From Fen-455 sp050012675 (GTDB taxonomy: Bacteria; Actinomycetota; Acidimicrobiia; Acidimicrobiales; Bog-793), in contig JBEKGS010000005.1 of NCBI GenBank assembly GCA_050012675.1, positions 1 through 64,000 on the forward strand: a stretch of DNA of 64,000 bases, in the 5' to 3' direction. A program made the position numbers and the translations under genes. The notes below the pieces were generated by a model. It saw only the letters and a list, made by a program, of their open reading frames with translations. It was not told the origin of the DNA and did not search any database. Shown one piece after another: positions 25,908 to 33,840 of the stretch. Within the stretch, counting starts at the first letter, position 1; each line of letters opens with the position of its first letter.

Positions 25908-26282
25908 ATGGCAACTGTCAACCTGACCGGCGAGAACTTCCAAGAGGTGGTGTCGTCAAGCGACACCGTGCTCGTCGACTTCTGGGCTGGGTGGTGTGGC
26001 CCGTGTCGCGCATTCGCGCCCTTGTTCGAAGCTGCCTCCACCAATCATCCTGACCTCGTGTTCGCAAAGGTCGACACGCAAGCCGAGCAGGATCTTGCCC
26101 GGTCATTCGGGATCATGTCCATACCCACCCTGATGATCTTTCGCGAACAGGTGTTGGTGTACTCGAGGCCGGGTGCTCTGCCGGCAGGAGCGTTGGAAGA
26201 CCTGATAGGAAAGGTCGGGGCACTTGACATGGAAGAGGTGCACCGTCAGGTCACGGCGGCGGCGAGCAAGCGCACGGCCTGA
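25908..26282 (+). CDS. trxA: Thioredoxin
   Basis: 124 aa. Classic thioredoxin fold with active site DFWAGWCGPCRAFAPLF and cis-Pro loop MSIPTLMIF. The C-terminal ~15 residues beyond the fold (MEEVHRQVTAAASKRTA) are an extension. A protein disulfide reductase in the cytoplasm. ATG 25908 follows AGGAGAGG. The CstR-like operator just upstream and the position after the Hdr/molybdoenzyme operon suggest it is induced with that system, perhaps reducing a disulfide or persulfide product (inference). Confidence 0.95.
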   Translation: MATVNLTGENFQEVVSSSDTVLVDFWAGWCGPCRAFAPLFEAASTNHPDLVFAKVDTQAEQDLARSFGIMSIPTLMIFREQVLVYSRPGALPAGALEDLIGKVGALDMEEVHRQVTAAASKRTA

Positions 26283-26409
26283 TCGGCGGTGAGCCGCCGG
26301 CCGACAACAAGTCGGGAAGTGATCAGGCTCCTCTGGTCACCTTTCGTGTATGTCGACGAGCTTGGCGGGCCTTGCGTAGTTTCAGTCGTATGAGAACGGC
26401 CTGCCGCAA

Positions 26410-26583
26410 ATGACCAAGCAACCGCTCAACCGTGCCTGGCACGAGCAGCACCGTTTGGGGGCCAAAGCGTCGCTGGAAGATCGTGTCAAGTGGCACATGG
26501 AACACGCCAAGGTATGCGGGTGCCGGGAGATCCCCCCACCTGTACGCGAAGAGATGGAACGCCGCGGGCTTGCTCCCGACTGA
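26410..26583 (+). CDS. Small His/Cys-rich conserved-looking protein, function unknown
   Basis: 57 aa, strongly coding-like. It begins TKQPLNRAWHEQHRL and continues SLEDRVKWHMEHAKVCGCRE with a charged helical end (VREEMERRGLAPD). The spaced His residues (WHEQH, WHMEH) and CGC form a plausible metal-binding arrangement. I believe similar short proteins are widespread and annotated hypothetical, but cannot name the family. No strong Shine-Dalgarno was seen. It sits alone between thioredoxin and the malic enzyme tail. Confidence 0.6.
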   Translation: MTKQPLNRAWHEQHRLGAKASLEDRVKWHMEHAKVCGCREIPPPVREEMERRGLAPD

Positions 26584-26956
26584 GGCGCCGAGCACCGCAC
26601 TGCCGGGCCCAGCGCCCACGAAACGTTGGCGGCTCAGGGGAACGACTGCTGGAAGCCGGCGGCCGCGTCCCGGTGAAGGCGGTCATGTCGCAGCCGTCCA
26701 GTGGGCACAGCCGAACAGGGATCAGCACGCACTCGGCGTGCTCGGGAAGCGTGTCGGCGAGGCTGTACTCGTAGCTCCGCAGGCCGCGACGCTTGTGGCC
26801 CTTGCGCAGGTCCCACACGTCGAGGTTTCCGCATCGATCCTGCACGAGAGGGCTGGAACGTCGACCTCCTCGTCCAGCGCTCTTCGCCTTACCGGAGGCC
26901 CAGGTCCGTGGAAGATGACTCGGGTGCCGACGACCGCGGCCTGCGCACCCGCGCCC
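26584..26956. other. Intergenic region with possible degraded minus-strand gene
   Basis: 373 bases. On the minus strand, ~26840-26640 reads with strong GC bias at codon third positions (NLDVWDLRKGHKRRG ... LPEHAECVLIPVRLCPLDG). An adjacent upstream stretch is coding-like in another frame (ALDEEVDVPALSC). This looks like a small gene broken by a frameshift, downstream of and parallel to the malic enzyme. I do not recognise the product. Confidence 0.35.
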
Positions 26957-28687
26957 TCAGTCGATCGTCTCTGGCTTCTCCGGAGCAGGCTCGAGGAATT
27001 CGTACTCCGGCGCCCAGACGAAGTCGTCTACCGCCTCCTCCAGTTCGGCGTCGGTCGCCGTCGGGGCCACACCCCCGTCCCGACCCTCTTTGGCGACCGC
27101 GATGGCGATCGCGCGGGAGATAGACCTCAGATCCGTGAGACGTGGATATATTGCACCCTCCTCGAGCCGCTCGGTCGGGACCATGTCCGCTAGGGTCCTG
27201 GCCGCCACGAGGAACATTCGGTCGGTGACCTCCCAGGCTCGGCCTGCTACCGCCCCAAGGCCAACGCCGGGGAACACGAAGACGTTGTTCGCCTGTCCGA
27301 TCACATGGGTGCGCCCACCCAGCTCGACAGGGTCGAAGGGGCTGCCCGTGGCCACGACCGCCCTGCCGTCGCTCCACTTGAGAACGTCGGAGGGGGTGGC
27401 TTCGGAGTTCGCGGTCGGGTTGGAAAGGGGGAGCACTATCGGGTTCGGTGTCCGCGCCGCCATCTCGGCTATCGCGGCCTCGGAGAAGACGCCCGGCTTG
27501 CCGCTCGTGCCGATCAAGATCGTTGGAGCGACGTGGGCGATGACGGTCTCGAGGTCGTAGCGGTCGCTCGGTTCGAGACCGAGCGCGGCGATCTCGTCTG
27601 TCCTCAGTGCAAAGGGGGCTTTGTCGTCCTGCACCCCGTCGCGCCCTTCGAAGAGCAGGCCCTGCGAGTCGAGCATCGTCACCGCGTGACGGATCTCGTC
27701 CTCTGTGCCTCCCTCGGCGCGGATGATCGCCTGGACGAGCCGGGCGATGCCGATACCGGCGGCACCTGACCCGAGGAGCACCAGGCGCTGGTCCGACAGT
27801 CTCTCGCCCCGGTGCTTGAGGGCGGCGAGGATGCCGGCACACACCACCGCGGCGGTCCCCTGGATGTCGTCGTTGAAACATGGCAGACGGTGGCGGTAGT
27901 GGTCGAGCAGCCGGATGGCGTTGTGCTGCTTGAAGTCCTCCCACTGCAGCAGGGCGTGGGGGTACACCAGCTTGACGGCGCCGACGAAGGCCTCGACGAA
28001 GGCCTCGTAGGCTTCGCCTCTCAGGCGGCGCTTGGGATAGCCCTGGTAGAGCGGGTCGTGCAGCAGTTCCTCGTTGTCGGTTCCGCAGTCGAGCGAGATG
28101 GGCAGCGTGAGCTGCGGATGCAGCCCCGCGCCGGCCACGTAGAGGGCGAGCTTGCCGATCGGGATGCCCATGCCGCCTGCTCCCTGGTCGCCGAGGCCCA
28201 AGATGCGTTCGTTGTCGGTGACGACAATGAGCCGGACCACGTCCTGACCGGTGTTGCGGAGCATCTCGGGCATGCGGTCGATGTCGTCCGGGGTGATCCA
28301 CACGCCGCGGGTCCTCCGCACGACGTGGCTGTACTCGCGACAGGCGCGCCCGACCGTGGGCGTGTAGATGATCGGGGCGAGCTCTTCGAGGTGATCGACG
28401 AGCAACCGGTAAAAGAGCGTCTCGTTGCGGTTCTGCAGCGCGGCGAGACCGATGTACTGCTCGAGCTCGTCACCCTTGCGGCGGAGATGCTCGAGCTCGA
28501 GAGCCACCTGCTCTTCGATCGTCATGGTCCGCCACGGCAGAAGGCCGCGCAGCCCGAACGCCGCCCGCTCGTCGTCGGTGAAGGCAGTGTCTTTGTTGAT
28601 TGCAGCGCAGTCGAGCAACTCACGACCCCGCGCCCTCACAGCCTCGACCGGCAGGTCACCTCGCCCGAACCGACCCGCGCTCAACAC
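26957..28687 (-). CDS. maeA: NAD-dependent malic enzyme
   Basis: 576 aa. Oxidatively decarboxylates malate to pyruvate with reduction of NAD(P). Motifs: LLPWRTMTIEEQV, the catalytic-Tyr region PIIYTPTVGRAC, malate/metal site CFNDDIQGTAAVV, dinucleotide loop LLGSGAAGIGIARL, and PLSNPTANSEATP. It belongs to the long, ~560-residue bacterial/eukaryotic class. GTG 28687 is chosen because GAAGGGAG lies seven bases before it; an open frame runs to 28765. It is divergent from cysH with an inverted repeat between them. Confidence 0.95.
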   Translation of the reverse strand: MLSAGRFGRGDLPVEAVRARGRELLDCAAINKDTAFTDDERAAFGLRGLLPWRTMTIEEQVALELEHLRRKGDELEQYIGLAALQNRNETLFYRLLVDHLEELAPIIYTPTVGRACREYSHVVRRTRGVWITPDDIDRMPEMLRNTGQDVVRLIVVTDNERILGLGDQGAGGMGIPIGKLALYVAGAGLHPQLTLPISLDCGTDNEELLHDPLYQGYPKRRLRGEAYEAFVEAFVGAVKLVYPHALLQWEDFKQHNAIRLLDHYRHRLPCFNDDIQGTAAVVCAGILAALKHRGERLSDQRLVLLGSGAAGIGIARLVQAIIRAEGGTEDEIRHAVTMLDSQGLLFEGRDGVQDDKAPFALRTDEIAALGLEPSDRYDLETVIAHVAPTILIGTSGKPGVFSEAAIAEMAARTPNPIVLPLSNPTANSEATPSDVLKWSDGRAVVATGSPFDPVELGGRTHVIGQANNVFVFPGVGLGAVAGRAWEVTDRMFLVAARTLADMVPTERLEEGAIYPRLTDLRSISRAIAIAVAKEGRDGGVAPTATDAELEEAVDDFVWAPEYEFLEPAPEKPETID

Positions 28688-28733
28688 TTTTGTGCTCCCT
28701 TCGTTCGCCTGGGTCCACCTAACTCGATTCTTC

Positions 28734-28770
28734 CTTGTGCGTGAAGGGCCGAACGTCACATTCACGCAAG
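28734..28770. repeat. Inverted repeat between maeA and cysH
   Basis: Left arm CTTGTGCGTGAA (28734-28745) and right arm TTCACGCAAG (28761-28770) are complementary apart from one extra base, with a 15-base spacer. A candidate operator for one or both divergent genes. Confidence 0.5.
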
Positions 28771-28845
28771 TTGCCTGCGAAAATGCGCAAGACGGTAACT
28801 TGAGGACTAGTCGTGAGACGTCGCGGCTCGGGAGGAACAGACAAC

Positions 28846-29538
28846 ATGGATCTCAACTCGGAGCGTGCGGGTTCGGACCCGTCGGCGGAGCTGATGGAAG
28901 AGCTCAGCGAGGCGGCAGAGCGTCTCGACGAGGCGGACCCTGTGGAGATAATCGAGTGGGCCGTGAAACGCTTCCACGGCAACGTCGCCTTGGCCGCCTC
29001 GTTCCAGGACGCCGTCCTGATCGACATGGCCGTCGGCGTCGAGCCATCCATCGAGGTGATCTTCCTCGACACCGAGTACCACTTTCCCGAGACACTCGCA
29101 TATGTGGCGCGCCTTCGCAGCCGCTACGACCTCAACCTCGTCGTGACCCATCCCGAGGTGGCTCTCGACGAGTTCCCTTGCGGTTCGAGCCGTTGCTGTG
29201 AGCTTCGCAAGGTAGCGCCGTTGGCCAAGGCGCTGAGCGGGCGGGACGCATGGATCACCGGCCTCAAGCGCGTCGACACCCCTGAGCGGGCCGAGGCACC
29301 AGTGATCGCCTGGGACCCGAGCCGAGCCATGGTGAAGGTGAACCCTGTCGCCGCCTGGGACGATGACGACATCGACGCCTACGTCGTTGCGCACGACCTT
29401 CCCCGTCACCCGCTCAACTACGTGGGCTACGTCTCGATCGGCTGCGCACCGACGACGGTGCCCGTGCCTGAGGGCCATCACCCCCGTGAGGGTCGTTGGG
29501 CAGGCACCGGGAAGACCGAATGCGGGTTGCATGTCTGA
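28846..29538 (+). CDS. cysH: Assimilatory (P)APS reductase with a substituted cluster ligand
   Basis: 230 aa. Reduces adenylyl sulfate or PAPS to sulfite with thioredoxin. The nucleotide-binding P-loop-like region is NVALAASFQDAVLID; substrate residues lie in LDTEYHFPETL and TGLKRVDTPERA. The catalytic Cys is C226 in ECGLH. APS reductases bind [4Fe-4S] through CC and CxxC; here C117-C118 (SSRCCELRK) and C200 are present, but the fourth ligand is Thr203 (IGCAPTTVPV). PAPS reductases lack all four. ATG 28846 follows GGGAGG. Thioredoxin at 25908 could be its reductant. Confidence 0.92.
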   Translation: MDLNSERAGSDPSAELMEELSEAAERLDEADPVEIIEWAVKRFHGNVALAASFQDAVLIDMAVGVEPSIEVIFLDTEYHFPETLAYVARLRSRYDLNLVVTHPEVALDEFPCGSSRCCELRKVAPLAKALSGRDAWITGLKRVDTPERAEAPVIAWDPSRAMVKVNPVAAWDDDDIDAYVVAHDLPRHPLNYVGYVSIGCAPTTVPVPEGHHPREGRWAGTGKTECGLHV

Positions 29539-30132
29539 GCTGTAGGGGTGGCCGAGGGCTCTTTTGGCGAAGCCGCCTCCCAGTGTCCGGCGGGACCGGC
29601 AGTTCGCCGCTGTCGCCGTGGTCCTCCAAGTGCGTTTCGTGACTTGTCGCGGTTGTGGGCCGTGCAAGGGGGAGATCCGGACAGGAGATCGCAAGCGGGT
29701 CGCCACCCCGAAGGCTGCTCGGCCCTCTCTATGTCTTCGACAAGCTATGTGAGCTATGTATTCGACAAACGTATGCGAGCGGGCTTTTCCGCTCCGCGAC
29801 GAGTAAGTGATCCGATTTCACCACCTAGCGGGGAAGGTGGTCGAGCGACGAGTCACCGGATGCGTCAGAACCAGCGTTGACCGGGCTGTTGTCCACAATA
29901 GTGCTCAAGTCGCAGGCCAGGCGACAATTAGCGCCAAGAAAGGCGCTATTTGTCGATTGTTGCAGATCTGTGCCAATGGTGACGACACCCGGTCTCGACG
30001 CCGGAACGTTCCTGGTCCCCTCGCTTCGCGCGGTGTGGTCGGTTTTTTGCTGTAACTTCCGATGAAGGTGCATCGGCAGACGCGAGCACGCTCAGGCGGA
30101 GCTTTCGCTTGCCCTAAAAGAGGGAGGCGATT
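29539..30132. other. Long leader/intergenic region before secreted protease
   Basis: 594 bases with no gene recognised. Contents: direct repeats TTCGACAA at 29736-29743 and 29761-29768 enclosing AGCTATGT twice (possible regulator sites); a seven-base-pair hairpin at 29929-29948 (TAGCGCC, six-base loop, GGCGCTA) followed by ATTTGT, terminator-like; and AGGGAGG at 30119-30125, the ribosome-binding site of the next gene. No known riboswitch pattern was recognised. Confidence 0.45.
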
Positions 30133-33100
30133 GTGCGAGGAATCACCGAACCCAAAATGCCGAGGCCCCGTACCAAGCGCCTGTGGGTCTCTGTGCTTGC
30201 TGCGGCTCTGGCGGTACCGGCCGTGGTGCTGTCCTCAAGCGGAGTCGGCGCGGCTCCCCGCCTTGTCGGGCTTCGGAGCACATCGCTACGACCGATGACC
30301 GCGGCGCTGGCATTCCGGTTGTCGAGGAACGTGGATCAACACGTCATCGTCATATTGAAAAGCCAGCTCGCGCCGGCTCAGGTCGGCAGCCGTGCGGCAC
30401 GGCTGCGCTCGGAGGCGACGGCCACCTACCAGGCCCCCATCATGAGCGAGCTTCGCGAGGTGGACGCCACCCACATCAAGAGCTACCGCCTGGTGGACTC
30501 GCTCGCCGCGACGGTGTCGGCTGGCGAGGTGGCGTGGCTCAAAGCCGACCCGGCGGTGGCAGAAGTCATCCCGGACGTGACCATCACCGAAGCCGAGCCC
30601 TCGAGCGGATCGACAGCGGCCGGGTCTTCGCAGTCGCCCAAGTCGTGGCCATCGGGCTCTGGCGCGTCCGTCACGGCGAACGTGATCCCCGGTGCTTGCG
30701 GCCCGAACGGCCAGGTTCAACTCGATCCGGAGGGTCTCGCGCTGACCAACACCGACTCGACCGACCCGAGTGCCAAGACCGCCCGCTCGCTCGGTGTCAC
30801 CGGTGCAGGCGTGAAGGTCGCCTGGATCGCTGACGGCGTCGACACAGACAACGTGAACTTCATCCGGCCCAACGGCACTTCGGTGTTCGACTTGGCTACC
30901 GGCGGCGACTACAGGGACTTCAGCGGCGACGGGCCCGGCGAGGACACAGACGGCGGCGAAGCCTTCATCGACTCGAACACGATCGCCGGTCAGGGCATCA
31001 AGGTCTACAACGTGCAGGACTTCGGCGCCCAGTCAGACCCAACGCCTTGCAACATCCGTATCGAGGGAGTGGCTCCCGGCGCCAGCCTGGTCGGCCTCGA
31101 CGTGTTCGGCCTGGACGAGGACACCACCGAGTCGAACTTTCTGCAGGCGATCGACTATGCAGTCGAGACCGATCACGTCAATGTGCTGAACGAGTCGTTC
31201 GGCTCCAACAACTTTCCCGACGTCACGGCGCTGGACGCGACCAAGCAGTTCAATGACGCCGCTGTCGCGGCCGGGGTTGTCGTCACCGTGTCCAGCGGGG
31301 ATGCGGGCCCGACCGACACCGTCGGCTCGCCTGCCTCGGACCCGGCGGTCATCTCGGTCGGTGCCACGACCGACTTCCGCTTCTACGCCCAGACCAACTA
31401 CGCGGCCGCCCGCTACTTCGCGACCACTGGCTGGCTCGACGACAACATCAGCTCTCTCAGCTCGGGCGGCTACGACGAGACTGGTGACACGGTCGACATG
31501 GTTGCCCCCGGTGACTTGAGCTTTGCCTCCTGTGACGCCAGCGCGACCTATTCGGACTGCACGAACTTTGTGGACCAACCCTCCGACGTCGAAGAGAGCG
31601 GAGGTACGAGCGAGTCGTCGCCGTTCGTGGCAGGAGCCGCGGCGCTTGTCATCCAGGCATATCGGAACACCCACGGTGGTACCACGCCGACACCTGCGCT
31701 CGTGAAGCAGATTCTGCTCAGCACTGCGACCGACCTCGGCGCTCCGGCCACCGAGCAAGGCGCGGGCCTGCTCAACAGCTATGCCGCGGTCGAGATGGCC
31801 GAGTCGATCCCAACTCCGGGCGGCTCGCCGAGCCCGGTCGGCGAGACGTTGCTGACCTCGACCGGCCAGCTCAACGCGGTCGCAAATCCGGGAACTCCGG
31901 AGTCCTGGCCCGTGACGGTCACCAACACCGGCGTCAGCACCCAGGTCGTGCACGTGTACGGCCGTAGCCTCGGTCCGGATGAGGAGACGCAGTCCGGCAC
32001 TGTCACGCTGAGCGACGGCACGAGCCCACAGTTCGTCAACTTCGCGGGCGTGCCGAACAACTACGCCGTGATCCACTTCACGGTGCAACCCGGCCAGGAC
32101 AGGCTGGCCGCTTCCATCGCCTACCCGGCCACCCAGCTCGACAATGAGAACGCCAGGGTGAGGCTGATCCTGATCGACCCGCTCGGCCGGCTGGCGGCGC
32201 ACAGCTTGCCCCAGGGAGTGGGCAACTACGGGGAAGTCGACGTCACCTACCCGGTCTCGGGCACCTGGACGGGCGTCATCTTCGGCGACGAGGCCGCCGA
32301 CGGCGGCACCAACGGCGCCATCCCGTGGCAGGTCTCGACCCAGCAGTTCGCGCCGTTCGCCTTTGTCTCGCCGTCGCAGCTCGTTTTGCACCCGGGCCAG
32401 AGCCAGACGATCTGGGTGAGCGCCACCACGCCGGAATCGCCCGGCGACTCCTCCGGCTCGATCGTGCTGGGTTCGAGTTGGGGCGGTGTAACGACCTCGA
32501 TCCCGGTCACGCTCCGCAGCTTGGTGCAGGTGAGCAACGGCCGCGGCACCTTCAGCGGAGTGGTAACGGGCGGCACCTTCGGGGGAGTGGTGACGGGAGG
32601 CAACGGCCGGACACCCGGTGAAGGCCAGGAGGCCTTCTTCGAGTTCAACGTCAACAGCCCGGTGAGCAACATCACGGCCAATGTGTCGCTCGCCAACGAC
32701 CCGAGCGACGCCGTCGGCGCCTACTTGGTCAGCCCGGACGGCGACGTCCTCGGTTACGGGCAGAACAGTGTGAATCTCGTTTCGGGCACGACTCTCACCG
32801 CCTACACCTTGAACCCGGTCCAGGGGACCTGGACTCTCATCGTCGACTTCGCCGAGCCGGTCGTCGGCGACGAGGTCTCCCAGCCGTTCACCGGCAATAT
32901 CCAGTTCAACGCGGCCAGGGCTTGGGCCAACGGGCTTCCTGACAACGCCAGCGACCAGCTGACGGCAGGCACACCGGTGACCGTACCTGTCATGGTCACC
33001 AACACCGGTGTGGCCCCGGAGGACTTCTTCGTCGACCCACGGCTCGACGCGACCGTGAGCCTTCCTCTCGCCTCGTTGACATCGGGCACCGTGAGACTGC

Positions 33101-33699
33101 CGAACGGTGGCAATCCCGCGGCCTGGTTCGTCCCGACTGAGACTTCGAGCATTTCGGTCTCCCAGACCTCGGACCCGCCGGCCATGTTCGACTTCAGCCC
33201 CGTTCCAGGTGACCCGGACCTGGTCAGTGCTTCCAGCACCGCCGGGTCTCTCTGCGCCAACAGTGAGTCGGGCTCCTACAGCCCACCAGGGGGCACGGTC
33301 ACCGCAGGCCAATGGACGGCCAGCCCCTCCGAGTGCGGGCCGTACCCGGCCGCGGCAACTGTGGGGAGCGCCACGATAGCCATGACGGCTGAGACCAAGG
33401 CCTTCGACCCCTCGATGACCTCGGTCACGGGCGACCTGTGGCTGGGCGCCGTCAACGCGGAGGAGCTCGGCCTGGTGGCGCCCGTGCTCGTGAACCCGGG
33501 CCAGACCACCGTCATCGACGTGACCATCACGCCGGCGGGGCCGAACGGCAGCGTGGTGAACGGGACGCTCTACGTCGACAGCCTCACCTTCGGCACTCCC
33601 CCCTATGGCCAGTTCTCCGGGGACGAGCTGGCGGCGATCCCTTACTCCTACACGATCAGTGCCCCTCACACTTCGGGCGGGCACCACCCGCACATCTAG
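30133..33699 (+). CDS. Large secreted S8-fold serine protease with sedolisin-like active-site residues
   Basis: 1188 aa. Signal peptide residues ~15-41 (VSVLAAALAVPAVVLSSSGVGA), an I9-like propeptide region (VIVILKSQLAPAQ ... VAEVIP), then a subtilase core. The Asp motif is IADGVD (D234) and the Ser motif GGTSESSPFVAGAAAL (S493). Where HGTxVAG with the catalytic His is expected there is GGEAFIDSNTIAG, putting Glu276 at or near that place, and the oxyanion Asn region reads SSGDAG (Asp390). Both substitutions match sedolisins (Ser-Glu-Asp), suggesting activity at low pH. The long C-terminal part (~560-1188) has repeated beta-rich modules (VTVTNTGVSTQVVHVYGR, VPVMVTNTGVAPEDFFVDPR). Exported. Start GTG 30133 has AGGGAGG upstream. 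Confidence 0.85.
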   Translation: MRGITEPKMPRPRTKRLWVSVLAAALAVPAVVLSSSGVGAAPRLVGLRSTSLRPMTAALAFRLSRNVDQHVIVILKSQLAPAQVGSRAARLRSEATATYQAPIMSELREVDATHIKSYRLVDSLAATVSAGEVAWLKADPAVAEVIPDVTITEAEPSSGSTAAGSSQSPKSWPSGSGASVTANVIPGACGPNGQVQLDPEGLALTNTDSTDPSAKTARSLGVTGAGVKVAWIADGVDTDNVNFIRPNGTSVFDLATGGDYRDFSGDGPGEDTDGGEAFIDSNTIAGQGIKVYNVQDFGAQSDPTPCNIRIEGVAPGASLVGLDVFGLDEDTTESNFLQAIDYAVETDHVNVLNESFGSNNFPDVTALDATKQFNDAAVAAGVVVTVSSGDAGPTDTVGSPASDPAVISVGATTDFRFYAQTNYAAARYFATTGWLDDNISSLSSGGYDETGDTVDMVAPGDLSFASCDASATYSDCTNFVDQPSDVEESGGTSESSPFVAGAAALVIQAYRNTHGGTTPTPALVKQILLSTATDLGAPATEQGAGLLNSYAAVEMAESIPTPGGSPSPVGETLLTSTGQLNAVANPGTPESWPVTVTNTGVSTQVVHVYGRSLGPDEETQSGTVTLSDGTSPQFVNFAGVPNNYAVIHFTVQPGQDRLAASIAYPATQLDNENARVRLILIDPLGRLAAHSLPQGVGNYGEVDVTYPVSGTWTGVIFGDEAADGGTNGAIPWQVSTQQFAPFAFVSPSQLVLHPGQSQTIWVSATTPESPGDSSGSIVLGSSWGGVTTSIPVTLRSLVQVSNGRGTFSGVVTGGTFGGVVTGGNGRTPGEGQEAFFEFNVNSPVSNITANVSLANDPSDAVGAYLVSPDGDVLGYGQNSVNLVSGTTLTAYTLNPVQGTWTLIVDFAEPVVGDEVSQPFTGNIQFNAARAWANGLPDNASDQLTAGTPVTVPVMVTNTGVAPEDFFVDPRLDATVSLPLASLTSGTVRLPNGGNPAAWFVPTETSSISVSQTSDPPAMFDFSPVPGDPDLVSASSTAGSLCANSESGSYSPPGGTVTAGQWTASPSECGPYPAAATVGSATIAMTAETKAFDPSMTSVTGDLWLGAVNAEELGLVAPVLVNPGQTTVIDVTITPAGPNGSVVNGTLYVDSLTFGTPPYGQFSGDELAAIPYSYTISAPHTSGGHHPHI

Positions 33700-33826
33700 C
33701 GACGAGTCCGCGGACAAGACGCTCCGCAGAAACGACGCCCGAGGGCCGGGTCCCGCCGCCTACCGGGTGCCCGGTCGCCGAGCCGGGAGTCGGCGGCGCC
33801 GGCCCGCCGGCAGCGCGGCGCGCGGC

Positions 33827-33832
33827 TAGCGT
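33827..33832 (+). promoter_or_regulatory. Putative -10 of leaderless putA
   Basis: TAGCGT eight bases before GTG 33841, with no Shine-Dalgarno in between. Confidence 0.5.
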
Positions 33833-33840
33833 CGAGTCAA

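Noticed and set aside
31033..33717. 894-residue minus-strand frame opposite the S8 protease
   Set aside because: Shadow of the protease gene; no domain, no start signal.
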